This document shows, piece after piece, positions 18,373 through 27,098 of a stretch of 64,000 nt of DNA. The position numbers were made by a program, and so were the translations under genes. Within the stretch, counting starts at the first letter, position 1. Each line of letters opens with the position of its first letter. Origin of the DNA: Methanohalophilus halophilus (lineage in GTDB: Archaea > Halobacteriota > Methanosarcinia > Methanosarcinales > Methanosarcinaceae); NCBI RefSeq assembly GCF_001889405.1, contig NZ_CP017921.1:262057-326056 (forward strand). Direction: 5' to 3'. A model generated the notes under the pieces. It searched no databases. It was not told the origin of the DNA and was given only the letters and a program-made list of their open reading frames with translations.

Positions 18373-19614
18373 TCATACCTTACGCGGATCGGTAATCTCA
18401 CCTTTTATAGCCGAAGCAGCAACCGTTGCGGGGGAAGCAAGATAGATATAGCCACCTGTACCCATACGACCCCGGAAGTTGCGGTTTGCAGTAGAAATAC
18501 ATACTTCACCCTCACCAATTACTCCCATGTGACCACCCAGACATGGACCGCATCCCGGGGTACCCATAGTTGCACCTGCATCTAGGAAAATCTCTATTAA
18601 TCCTTGTCTTGCGGCTTCCTTCATAATCTGCCTGGAAGCCGGTATTATAATCGTCCTCACAGCAACTTCATTTCCTTCCAGAACTTCTGCCGCAGCTTCG
18701 AGATCCTCCAGCCGGCCATTGGTACAGGTACCAATAAATGCCTGATCGAGTTTTTTGCCTGCAATCCCGGAAACACCACAAACGTTATCCACTTCATGGG
18801 GACAGGCAACCTGCGGTTCAAGGGAGTTCACATCGATGTGATATTGGGCTACGTAATCTGCATCCTCATCCGAATAAACAGGTTCATAATCACTAACTGC
18901 CCTGTCTTTCAGGTATTCAAAGGTCGTGGCATCGGGAGGTACTATACCCGCCTTGGCACCCATTTCGATAGCCATATTGGAAAGGGTCATCCTGCCTGCC
19001 ATGGAAAGGTCCTCTATGGCATCCCCATAGAATTCAACTGCCTTGTAGGTCGCCCCGGAAGCGGTCACCTCCCCGATGATCTTGAGGGTAAGGTCCTTGG
19101 CATAAACCCTCTCTCCCAGTTTTCCTTCAGCTGTAACCCTGATGGATTCCGGTACACGGAACCAGAGTTTGCCGGATGCGAATATTTCGGCCATGTCCGT
19201 TGCCCCTACACCAGTACCGAAGGTACCGAAGGCACCATATGTACAGGAATGAGAGTCAGCACCCACGATCAACTTACCTGGCATTGCAAAACCCTTCTCA
19301 GGCAACACCTGATGGCAGATACCGTTACCAATGTCATAGAAATTGCGTATGCCCTGCTGACGCACCCAGCCCCTGATATCCTTCTGCAAACCTGCAGTAG
19401 TATCGGAATTCGCTGGTGCCAGATGGTCAAAGGGGATCACTATACGTGAAGGATCCCAGACATTTTCAACTTCCATCTGACGGAAAGAACGGACGGCCAG
19501 AATGCTGGTACCGTCGTGGGCCATTGCATAATCAATATCAGCTATCACAAAATCATTGGCCTTTGCCTCTTTGCCGGCTGCCCGGCTGAATATCTTCTCG
19601 CTGATAGTACTCAA
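18373..19614 (-). CDS. leuC: 3-isopropylmalate dehydratase / homoaconitase large subunit
   Basis: 413 residues, the length of archaeal LeuC/HacA large subunits. [4Fe-4S] ligands are visible in [12 protein letters not shown] near residue 294 and in [13 protein letters not shown] near 353. Substrate-side motifs include AHDGTS near 33, [14 protein letters not shown] and GVGATDMA. The start is TTG at 19614 with AGGTG upstream. Methanogens carry two such paralogues, one for leucine (also citramalate to isoleucine) and one for coenzyme B (homoaconitase). Specificity lies mostly in the small subunit, which is not here, so the choice is open. Located 80 bases after hdrB. Confidence 0.85.
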   Translation of the reverse strand: MSTISEKIFSRAAGKEAKANDFVIADIDYAMAHDGTSILAVRSFRQMEVENVWDPSRIVIPFDHLAPANSDTTAGLQKDIRGWVRQQGIRNFYDIGNGICHQVLPEKGFAMPGKLIVGADSHSCTYGAFGTFGTGVGATDMAEIFASGKLWFRVPESIRVTAEGKLGERVYAKDLTLKIIGEVTASGATYKAVEFYGDAIEDLSMAGRMTLSNMAIEMGAKAGIVPPDATTFEYLKDRAVSDYEPVYSDEDADYVAQYHIDVNSLEPQVACPHEVDNVCGVSGIAGKKLDQAFIGTCTNGRLEDLEAAAEVLEGNEVAVRTIIIPASRQIMKEAARQGLIEIFLDAGATMGTPGCGPCLGGHMGVIGEGEVCISTANRNFRGRMGTGGYIYLASPATVAASAIKGEITDPRKV

Positions 19615-19694
19615 AATTAAACACCTGTGAGATTCATGGGGAAAATACGCTTTTACCCTGTATAGATGTTATGCACCATAATCTTTTCCAATAC

Positions 19695-20630
19695 TCAGAG
19701 ATTCTCCAGGAAACCAGTCAGGTCAACCGAATGGGTTTGGAAGCCACAAATATTCATAGGATCACCGCCCAATGCCAGAGCAGTGAACTGGGCAACGTTC
19801 ATGTGAACCATATCATACTCCTGGCCAAACTCCTTTTCTATAACAGGCTGATAACGGTCATACTGTACCTGACAGTTGGGGCACATATGGAGTACAAGTT
19901 GCACACCTGCTCTTTTCAGGCTTTCCAGTTTGGCATGGGTGGCTTTCAGGGACATTTCACGGTTTACATAACGCTGGGAAAATCCCGCACCGCATGTCAG
20001 GGTCCTGTCCTCATACCATTCCACCACATCACCACCGCAGGCTTTTGCAATACGGTCGATGAGCTCTGGATGTTCCGGGTTGCCGGCTACGTCTTCATAA
20101 TCTATCTTGTAGTAATGACAGGCATGATGGGTAGCTATTTTAACATTGGAAAAATCGATTGTCGATAGTTCTGCGATCCTATCGGCCATTTTTGCCAATA
20201 CTTCCACAACATGATAGAAGTTTCCAACCTCATCGAAGCTGTCCACTTCATATTTCAGGTCATCAAGCCCTGCAGCCTCTGCATTGTCATTGACAAGGTT
20301 GATGACCTGCCTGTTATTATTAAGCAGGGAGCAGGATTTCTTATTGATGGCATAACATGTGGCACACATTGTTGTGATATTGGTGTAGCCTTCTTTTCTG
20401 GCCACGGCAAAGTTGCGGGCTGCAATCGCCGTGGTGGTCATCTGGTCAAACAGGTCAAAATAATGTCCCAGACCGGTACAGCAGGACTGCTTCCCGCTGA
20501 CAAGGTAATCCACCCCAAGCCTGTCGAATACGTATTTGGTGGAACTTTCAATACCGGGGTACTCCGCACTCACAAGACAGGATTTAAACAACAACAATCC
20601 CTTTACAGGTACATCCGCAAGTTCCTTCAT
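19695..20630 (-). CDS. hdrB: CoB-CoM heterodisulfide reductase subunit B (soluble, HdrB1 type)
   Basis: 311 residues with two CCG domains, which in HdrB hold the noncubane iron-sulfur clusters that split the CoM-S-S-CoB heterodisulfide. First motif: C18, C50-C51, C89 and C92, complete. Second motif: C171, then T212-C213 where paralogues known to me have two adjacent cysteines, C250 and C253. One cluster ligand therefore appears to be missing. Cytoplasmic; works with HdrA and HdrC. The start overlaps the hdrC stop (ATGA), giving the order hdrA-hdrC-hdrB, as in the hdrA1C1B1 operon of Methanosarcina. Confidence 0.93.
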   Translation of the reverse strand: MKELADVPVKGLLLFKSCLVSAEYPGIESSTKYVFDRLGVDYLVSGKQSCCTGLGHYFDLFDQMTTTAIAARNFAVARKEGYTNITTMCATCYAINKKSCSLLNNNRQVINLVNDNAEAAGLDDLKYEVDSFDEVGNFYHVVEVLAKMADRIAELSTIDFSNVKIATHHACHYYKIDYEDVAGNPEHPELIDRIAKACGGDVVEWYEDRTLTCGAGFSQRYVNREMSLKATHAKLESLKRAGVQLVLHMCPNCQVQYDRYQPVIEKEFGQEYDMVHMNVAQFTALALGGDPMNICGFQTHSVDLTGFLENL

Positions 20631-21232
20631 TCATCCTCACCTTCTTCTGCAGCCATCTCCTTAAGCATGGCAAAGCGGCCCTCAAATCCGATTCCCTTAA
20701 GTAGCGCTTTAATCTCACCCCTTTCGTCTTCTATGGACAGGGGACCCAGACCGAGTTCCTTCCGGATATCCTCCAGATTGTCCCTGAAATACTGCCAGTG
20801 TTTACCCAGATCCTCCTCCATTTGTCCGATATAGGGTGCAGGTATCTGGCTGATACCCAATTTGGCAAAAGATTCGGGATATTCGAAAAGCACACTCAAC
20901 CTCTCCATACCAATGCCTTTGTTAATTGCCATCTGACGTAATACCTGCACAGCCTGTGAAGGACTATTGTTGCGCGGACAGCGCAGGTTACATGTATAGC
21001 AATAAAAGCAATTCCATATCGTCTTATCTTCAATTACACTCCAATCGTTCTCTTTGACCCTTTTCATTACATCGCGGGGATTGTAATCACTGTATCGTGC
21101 CGCAGGACACGAAGAGGTACATGCACCACACTGCATACAGCGTTCGATACCGATAGAATCCGAGGTCCGGAGGCTTTTCTTAACGGTTTCTACAAGTGAT
21201 TCACATTTTGGAGTATCATAATTTTCATTCAT
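20627..21232 (-). CDS. hdrC: CoB-CoM heterodisulfide reductase subunit C (soluble)
   Basis: 201 residues. Two [4Fe-4S] motifs carry electrons between HdrA and HdrB: CMQCGACTSSCPAARYSDYN near residue 34 and CFYCYTCNLRCPRN near 75. A helical C-terminal half follows, with an acidic tail (EEGEDE). The protein is soluble, without membrane helices, so it belongs to the cytoplasmic HdrABC class and not to membrane HdrDE. It overlaps hdrA and hdrB by four bases each (ATGA), which indicates strict co-translation and balanced stoichiometry. Confidence 0.95.
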   Translation of the reverse strand: MNENYDTPKCESLVETVKKSLRTSDSIGIERCMQCGACTSSCPAARYSDYNPRDVMKRVKENDWSVIEDKTIWNCFYCYTCNLRCPRNNSPSQAVQVLRQMAINKGIGMERLSVLFEYPESFAKLGISQIPAPYIGQMEEDLGKHWQYFRDNLEDIRKELGLGPLSIEDERGEIKALLKGIGFEGRFAMLKEMAAEEGEDE

Positions 21233-23526
21233 TCTTCCACCTCTTCCAGGGAAGAGAACATGTCACTGAGCCCCTTTGCATGAGGAATATAAGCCTTCTT
21301 GAGATGCAATCGATCCCCATATTCTGCCTTATATTCAAGGAAGCGTGTCTCAGCCAGTGGATAAATTATTTCACCAATCTGGTTATCCGGTGGTTCTTCC
21401 ACAAAAATGACATGGCAGATGCCTCTACTGAATGCCATGTCAAGCACCTCCGCTGTCACAATGGTTGTTGTCGGCACCCTTATGATCTTTGTAGAAGCGG
21501 GATAATCCTGCGCACTACTTCCTATATTATCAATAGTTGAATATGCGATGTTGCGACTGGCAAAGACAATCGTATCCCCTGCTTCAGCCAGACCTTCTAT
21601 CTCGGCCACAAGTTCTTCCCTGCTGTAGCCCTTAACATGGATTGCACCTTCATCACAGAGGGAGGTGCAATAGCCACATCCATTACACACAAGCGGATCG
21701 ATTTTTACCTCATCTTCGATGGAAATAGCCCCAAAAGGACATGATACACACTTGCCGCATAAAGTGCACACATCTGGGTCTGCAACTGCAATATGCGAAT
21801 CCAGGTATATCTCGCCTGCCGCCAGGAAAGCATGAGCACGGGATGCAGCAAGGCCGGATTGGGCGATTGAATCTGTTATATCCTTGGGAGACTGGGCACT
21901 CCCACAGACAAATATACCTTCCTTTGATGTATCAACCGGCCTGAGCTTGGAGTGTCGCTCCTTGATGAAACCGTCTTCACTGAGATTGGCATCCATTATC
22001 CTTGCAATCTGCTGTGTACCCTCTGAAGGTTCCATGGCAGCAGAGAGTACCACCATATCCGCAGGCAATTCCATAAGTTGCTGGTTCAGGGTATCTTCTA
22101 CCTTCACCACAAGATCGGAATTATCTCTTTCTGCAATCTCTGCGGGTCTTCCACGCACAAATTGTACACCCATTTCCTGTACGGCACGGTAGTAGTTTTC
22201 ATACAGTCCAAAAGCACGCATATCAATGTAACAGATGGTAACATTCACATCCGGATATTTTTTCTTTATAAGGCTGGCATGCTTAAGAGCTGCCATACAA
22301 CAGTAACGGGAGCAGTAACGGTTTCCCGAAGATTTCTCATCCCTGGAACCCACACACTGGATCATAACAACGTTTTTTGGTTTTTTTGCATCAGAAGGGC
22401 GCAGTAATTTACCTTGAGTGGGGCCATTAACACCAAGTATGCGGGCAAGTTCCATCTGGGTTGTGACATTGGGAAAGCGACCGTAACCGTATTGGGGTTT
22501 AGCGGAAGGATCATATTCATCAAAACCGGTCGCAGCAATAATGGCCCCCACCTGTATTCCGATATGTTTGTCCTGTTGGGAGAAATCAATAGCATCTACA
22601 TTACAAACCTCCCTGCACCTGCCACAGTTGCCTCCCTTAAGTTCTATGCAATGCTCAGGATTGATGGAATATATCTGGGGTACTGCCTGGGCAAATTTTA
22701 TTGATATGGCTTTTTTGTCCTTTGACCCACAGTTGAAGTCATTTTCAGTAACTACAGGGCATACTTCAGCGCATTTACCACAACATACACATTTATCAGT
22801 TACATATCCGGGATTCTGAGTGATGCTTACCTGAAAATTACCGGTAGTGGAATTTATATTCCTGATCTCACAACCAGTCAGCAGTTCTATGTTGGGATGA
22901 GATGCAATCTCATTCATCAGGGGACTGAGAGAACACATGGCGCATTCCTCAACCAGTTTCTCCGGGGAAAATATTTTACCAATCTTTGCGGCATTGCCAC
23001 CTATTGTCGTTTCTTTTTCCACAAGATAAGTGTGCACTCCACTATTGGCAAGATTCAGGGCGGCATTTATACCGGAGATTCCACCACCAATTACAAGGCC
23101 ATCCGGGTTTATAGGTAAACTTTCCTGTTCAATAGGTTGTGCCCGAAAAAGGCGAAACATACCGGAATTAAGCATAGAAAACGCTTTTTGGGTGGCCCTG
23201 TCGGAATCGGTATGCACCCAGGAGCATTGTTCCCTTAAGTTGACAACTTTGAGAAATTCCTGATTTATTCCGCATTGGGAAGCACATTTTTTGAAAAGGT
23301 TTTCATGCTTGGCGGGTGTACAGGCCCCCACAACCACCCTTTCAAGACCGCTATTTTCAATCTCGTCCTTAAGGTACTGTTGACCCCGATTGGAGCACAG
23401 GTACTCATAATCGAATACTTTACTGTCCGGAAAAGATTTCTTAAGCTGGTTAATATCAATATTGTCTGAAATATTGCCCCCACAATGGCAAATAAAAATA
23501 CCTGAGGGTTTTTTCGTATAATTCAT
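21229..23526 (-). CDS. hdrA: CoB-CoM heterodisulfide reductase subunit A with C-terminal MvhD-like domain lacking cysteines
   Basis: 765 residues. In order: an N-terminal iron-sulfur domain (FICHCGGN at residue 12, later CTPAKHE, CASQCG, REQCSW), the FAD site VIGGGISGINAA at about 145, an inserted ferredoxin (CVCCGKCAEVCP) and Cys-rich loop, and two C-terminal clusters (CTLCGKCVSCP at 587, with one residue fewer than usual, and CNGCGYCTSLC at 614). About residues 650-765 look like MvhD, but the cysteine positions of its [2Fe-2S] site are filled by other residues. HdrA normally does flavin-based electron bifurcation. No hydrogenase or F420-reactive subunit adjoins. Confidence 0.94.
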   Translation of the reverse strand: MNYTKKPSGIFICHCGGNISDNIDINQLKKSFPDSKVFDYEYLCSNRGQQYLKDEIENSGLERVVVGACTPAKHENLFKKCASQCGINQEFLKVVNLREQCSWVHTDSDRATQKAFSMLNSGMFRLFRAQPIEQESLPINPDGLVIGGGISGINAALNLANSGVHTYLVEKETTIGGNAAKIGKIFSPEKLVEECAMCSLSPLMNEIASHPNIELLTGCEIRNINSTTGNFQVSITQNPGYVTDKCVCCGKCAEVCPVVTENDFNCGSKDKKAISIKFAQAVPQIYSINPEHCIELKGGNCGRCREVCNVDAIDFSQQDKHIGIQVGAIIAATGFDEYDPSAKPQYGYGRFPNVTTQMELARILGVNGPTQGKLLRPSDAKKPKNVVMIQCVGSRDEKSSGNRYCSRYCCMAALKHASLIKKKYPDVNVTICYIDMRAFGLYENYYRAVQEMGVQFVRGRPAEIAERDNSDLVVKVEDTLNQQLMELPADMVVLSAAMEPSEGTQQIARIMDANLSEDGFIKERHSKLRPVDTSKEGIFVCGSAQSPKDITDSIAQSGLAASRAHAFLAAGEIYLDSHIAVADPDVCTLCGKCVSCPFGAISIEDEVKIDPLVCNGCGYCTSLCDEGAIHVKGYSREELVAEIEGLAEAGDTIVFASRNIAYSTIDNIGSSAQDYPASTKIIRVPTTTIVTAEVLDMAFSRGICHVIFVEEPPDNQIGEIIYPLAETRFLEYKAEYGDRLHLKKAYIPHAKGLSDMFSSLEEVEE

Positions 23527-23549
23527 TAAATGAGGTCTTCAGAAAGCAA

Positions 23550-23558
23550 TATATAAAA
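23550..23558 (-). promoter_or_regulatory. TATA box of the hdrACB operon, leaderless start likely
   Basis: Read on the minus strand the box is TTTATATA, centred about 27 bases before the hdrA ATG at 23526. There is no ribosome binding site before that ATG, so the transcript probably starts at the codon itself. Confidence 0.5.
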
Positions 23559-23702
23559 TTAGCCCGAAAGGGTACATTTGTTGCCTGAAACAGACAATAC
23601 TAATGTATAAATCTCCAATCGGGCAAGAGGGTGAGATAAATATTTAATCTGTATTTAAAAAAGGGAAATTAACAAGGAATCAGATGAAAAAAGAAATGCC
23701 AA

Positions 23703-24080
23703 TCAGGAGAATTCCTTGAGACGATTGATATTTTCCAGTAGAATCTGATTCTCTGAAAGAATTTCATGTTCTATACTTTCAATAATGGAATCCATGGGCA
23801 CTGCAAGTTTATAGACTTTGATAGGCCTTCCCTTTCCTTCATTGCGTTTTATTTCCTCAAACTTAACCCAGCCTTTTTTCTTCAAGAGGAAATTCATAGC
23901 AATGCTCACTTCCGGTTGCCTTAACTGTGACATTGATTCTATTTTCCGAGAAGATACTTCTTCGCCACATGAAAGACAAGCAAGTGTCCTTGCAATCGGT
24001 TTTGAAAGGTGTAGCCTTCTTAGCAGCTTTGCAATTTCTCTTTGATTTTCATTCATTGAAAGTAGTTCATCTTCTTCCAT
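23703..24080 (-). CDS. Winged-helix transcriptional regulator (archaeal ArsR/TrmB-like)
   Basis: About 125 residues from ATG 24080 (MEEDELLSMNENQREIAKLL); an ATG at 24116 is an alternative that adds twelve hydrophobic residues. The helix-turn-helix lies at about 30-90: ARTLACLSCGEEVSSRKIE, SQLRQPEVSIAMNFLLKKK and the wing KRNEGKGRPIKVYKL. A C-terminal helix (IIESIEHEILSENQILLENINRLKEF) should make the dimer. It lies between tRNA-Ile and hdrA on the same strand. Control of the hdr operon is a guess from position. Confidence 0.8.
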   Translation of the reverse strand: MEEDELLSMNENQREIAKLLRRLHLSKPIARTLACLSCGEEVSSRKIESMSQLRQPEVSIAMNFLLKKKGWVKFEEIKRNEGKGRPIKVYKLAVPMDSIIESIEHEILSENQILLENINRLKEFS

Positions 24081-24240
24081 GGAAACACCGATAAATAATT
24101 TGAATGGGATGTTCATCAGAATATATAATATTCATATATGTACTTAATATTTATATTATACATTCAATATATAAAGTTATGGAAGTACGGACGTTATCAG
24201 TTGTTCAATCGAAAAAATTGTACAAAAACAGATATGATGG

Positions 24241-24314
24241 TGGGCCCGCTGCGATTCGAACGCAGGACCTCACGGTTATCAGCCGTGCGCTCCACCAAGC
24301 TAAGCTACGGGCCC
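24241..24314 (-). tRNA. tRNA-Ile (anticodon GAT)
   Basis: On the minus strand, acceptor arms GGGCCCG and CGGGCCC pair fully with A as discriminator. The anticodon stem ACGGC...CCGT region encloses loop CTGATAA; the GAT anticodon is complementary to 24278-24280. The T arm has CTGCG-TTCGAAT-CGCAG. CCA is not encoded. Confidence 0.95.
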
Positions 24315-24499
24315 ATTGGAACACGATTTGACATCGCGCAACCACTCAAATACACACCCTTATACTTTAAGGTTTCGGCTAATTAGCTTCATTATAAACC
24401 AGATTTACTGAACAAAACAAAAATCCCGATATATCCAGGAAAAATGTAACAACGAGATACCGAAGATACTTTTTTAAACCAATAACCCAAATTTAAATT

Positions 24500-25813
24500 G
24501 TGTACAATAAAAATATATTAAGATCAATTGTATTCCTCACATACGGAATCTTTACTGTACTAATAATAATTATATTTGCAATCTTATATTACAATGTGAA
24601 CATGTCCCTGTATAATTTCATTGTTACCATTACATCTATTTTAATATACCTATTTATATTTACAATTTTAACATTTAAATTATTAATTAATTCCAGCAAA
24701 ATGGAAAAAGACATTTTAATAAAAGAAAACGCTGTCGAAAAAGCAATCAATCCTATAGGCTTTATAAATATGGATTATAAATTTATTGATGTAAATAATG
24801 CTTTTCTAAATTTATGGGGATACGACAACAAAGTGGACGTTTCTGGAAAAACTATCTTTGATTTTTTCAGGAGAGAAAAAAGGACCAGAGAAATAGTACA
24901 AACTTTGATTTCAGAAGGAAGGTGGGAGGGAGAAGTAGTATGTGTCAAAAAGGATGGGACAGAATTCCCTTCATTGCTGTCAGCAAACTTATTACTGGAC
25001 AAAGATGGCAAACCCCTTGGCATTATGGGATCTGCTATGGACGTCACCAAATACAAAGAAGCAGAAAATGCAATAATAGAAGGCAAAATTGCTGCAGAAA
25101 ACGCAAATAAAGCAAAAACTGAGTTTTTAAGAAATGCAAGTCATGAACTCAGAACACCCTTAAATTCGATCATAGGCTTTTCCAGTATACTGATTGATAA
25201 GCGTGATTCAGAGCCATTAACTAAAAATCAGTTGAAATATATCAAAATTGTACTGAAAAATGGTGATCATTTATTGAAGGTATTTAATGACATTCTGAGT
25301 ATCGCAGACATTGACCTGCGAAAAACAGAGATTTATGCCCGTCCATTCAATATATTGGAAGCGATAAAGAATATTGAAGAGGGCCTAAGGCCTTTTGCTG
25401 ACTCCAAGAAAATAAAATTGACATTTGATGTAGATCCAAATTTAGAAATAATAAATGGAGACAAGGAAAAGCTGAAACAAACATTATATAATCTTACTGA
25501 AAACGCCATTACTTTCACACCCCAAAATGGTTTTGTATCTCTAACAGCAAGAAAAATAAATGGTTATATTGAGATTAGCATAAAGGATACAGGTATCGGC
25601 ATATCCCAAGAAGATAAGAGCAGACTGTTTCTACCCTTTGTACAACTTGATGGTTCAACAACTCGCAAATATGATGGTTTGGGACTTGGCCTCACTATTG
25701 CCCAAAACTTCATAGAAGCCCATAATGGCGATATCTGGGTTGAAAGTGAAATTGATAAAGGCAGTACCTTTACTTGCAAAATTCCAACTAATCTCCAAAT
25801 TCCTGAAAATTGA
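24500..25813 (+). CDS. PAS-domain membrane sensor histidine kinase
   Basis: 437 residues from a GTG at 24500. Two transmembrane helices (about 8-32 and 40-63) have almost no external loop, so sensing is probably inside or within the membrane. A PAS domain follows (about 78-190, AINPIGFINMDYKFIDVNNAFLNLWGYD read in parts), then the dimerisation/phosphoacceptor H box ASHELRTPLNSIIGFS near 214 and the catalytic domain with N box NLTENAITFT, DTGIGIS and GLGLGLT. It is an orphan kinase with no response regulator beside it. Low GC compared with neighbours. Confidence 0.93.
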   Translation: MYNKNILRSIVFLTYGIFTVLIIIIFAILYYNVNMSLYNFIVTITSILIYLFIFTILTFKLLINSSKMEKDILIKENAVEKAINPIGFINMDYKFIDVNNAFLNLWGYDNKVDVSGKTIFDFFRREKRTREIVQTLISEGRWEGEVVCVKKDGTEFPSLLSANLLLDKDGKPLGIMGSAMDVTKYKEAENAIIEGKIAAENANKAKTEFLRNASHELRTPLNSIIGFSSILIDKRDSEPLTKNQLKYIKIVLKNGDHLLKVFNDILSIADIDLRKTEIYARPFNILEAIKNIEEGLRPFADSKKIKLTFDVDPNLEIINGDKEKLKQTLYNLTENAITFTPQNGFVSLTARKINGYIEISIKDTGIGISQEDKSRLFLPFVQLDGSTTRKYDGLGLGLTIAQNFIEAHNGDIWVESEIDKGSTFTCKIPTNLQIPEN

Positions 25814-25916
25814 TCTTTAATTATTATTATAAAAAATATAACTATGGAATTCATCCTAAAAAATGAATTCATACATAGGTGAATTATCAAACTTTTGCTT
25901 TTTCAAGGCAAACGCA

Positions 25917-26351
25917 TCACTTTCTTTTCAATTTCCCGGCCAGGTCTTTGCCAAGCCTGTTGCATTCCAGAAGGTCCTTTTCATTTGGAGAATACTGGAT
26001 TCTCAGTACAGGGTCTATAACTTCCATACCTGCTTTACGTAGTTTATTTGCTATCTGGACAGGAGCTTCCCCACTCCAGCCATAGGAACCAAAAGCAGCA
26101 CCGGTTTTACCCTCCACTCCAGCATGCACCATTTTATCAATGAACTTCGAAATTGGTGGATGCATTGCATAGTCAAATGTGGATGAACCCACAGCAATCG
26201 CATCGGCAGAAGCGGCTTCTGCGGGATCCCATTCGAAGAAACTGTCCACCTTTACTTCAACATGTCTTGTCCTTGCACCTTCAGCTATGGCCTCAGCCAT
26301 CTTTTTGGTGTTCCCCTGAGTACTCAGGTATACTACTGCCAGTTCTGCCAT
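25917..26351 (-). CDS. Flavodoxin
   Basis: About 144 residues from ATG 26351 (MAELAVVYLSTQGNTKKMAEAI). GGAGG ten bases upstream decides this start over GTG 26360, which would sit almost on the ribosome site. The FMN phosphate loop is STQGNTKKMA, with later flavin contacts in VGSSTFDYAMHPP and SYGWSGEAP. A short-chain flavodoxin, one-domain, cytoplasmic electron carrier; its sequence also resembles the flavodoxin half of FprA, which is encoded about 0.75 kb downstream on the other strand. It stands alone. Confidence 0.92.
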   Translation of the reverse strand: MAELAVVYLSTQGNTKKMAEAIAEGARTRHVEVKVDSFFEWDPAEAASADAIAVGSSTFDYAMHPPISKFIDKMVHAGVEGKTGAAFGSYGWSGEAPVQIANKLRKAGMEVIDPVLRIQYSPNEKDLLECNRLGKDLAGKLKRK

Positions 26352-26516
26352 CTTTTCCACTCCTCCCTGTTGATTATAAAAATATGTGATGTTTGCTACT
26401 TTAAGTGTTTCCCATAAAAATCCAAAACCGGTATTAAAGTAAGAAAATAATAGTTATGCAAAGCAAAATTGGCGATAGGTTTATTAGTAATGATTGCAAC
26501 TGTGGATTGCAAATGT

Positions 26517-26593
26517 GGGCCGGTAGATCAGCTCGGAAGATCGCTACCTTGGCATGGTAGAGGCCTCGGGTTCGAATCCCGACCGGTCCACCA
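26517..26593 (+). tRNA. tRNA-Ala (anticodon GGC)
   Basis: Acceptor arms GGGCCGG and CCGGTCC pair with a G3-U70 wobble, the alanine identity element. Anticodon stem CTACC/GGTAG holds loop TTGGCAT with GGC at 26551-26553. The T arm TCGGG-TTCGAAT-CCCGA is perfect. CCA is encoded at 26591-26593, unlike the other tRNAs here. Confidence 0.95.
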
Positions 26594-26794
26594 CAATTTT
26601 GATTCCTTTCTATAATTTAATGCTCAAAGGACAAGAGCAATCTATACCTATTTGGTTACAATTTTTTAGATATACAATTTTTGTAATAAATTAATATTAC
26701 ACCAATTTCCCATGCTACACCCAATATTGATAAATATCAGTGGATCAAATTTGGAATGGGTACATTACAGATTGCTAATAGGGGAGTAATATAA

Positions 26795-27025
26795 ATGGCA
26801 GACAAAGCAAACAAAGTTCCGCTGAACGTTGAAGGTCCATACTATGTGGATGACCAGTGCATAACATGTCGTCTTTGTACAACCGATGCACCGGCTAATT
26901 TCAAGATGGCTGATGACGAATCAACAGCATATGTCTATAAACAGCCTGAAAATGACGCCGAAAAGGAAGCCTGCGAAGAAGCACTGGACACATGCCCTGT
27001 AGATGCTATTGGCAATGATGGATAA
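26795..27025 (+). CDS. Small [4Fe-4S] ferredoxin
   Basis: 76 residues. One cluster motif, CITCRLC near residue 30 plus a later CP (TCPVDAIG near 70), with an acidic stretch between (ENDAEKEACEEALD). This is the single-cluster 'long spacer' ferredoxin type, a soluble low-potential electron carrier. It has a clear ribosome site (GGGGAG) and sits 73 bases before fprA on the same strand, so it may donate electrons to the flavodiiron protein or act with it in oxygen defence (inference). Confidence 0.93.
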   Translation: MADKANKVPLNVEGPYYVDDQCITCRLCTTDAPANFKMADDESTAYVYKQPENDAEKEACEEALDTCPVDAIGNDG

Positions 27026-27098
27026 ACATTGCCCGGAGTAATAAAATAACTTTTTTTACATTGTTCAAATCTGCGTAGATTTAAAGGAGTTGTAGATA

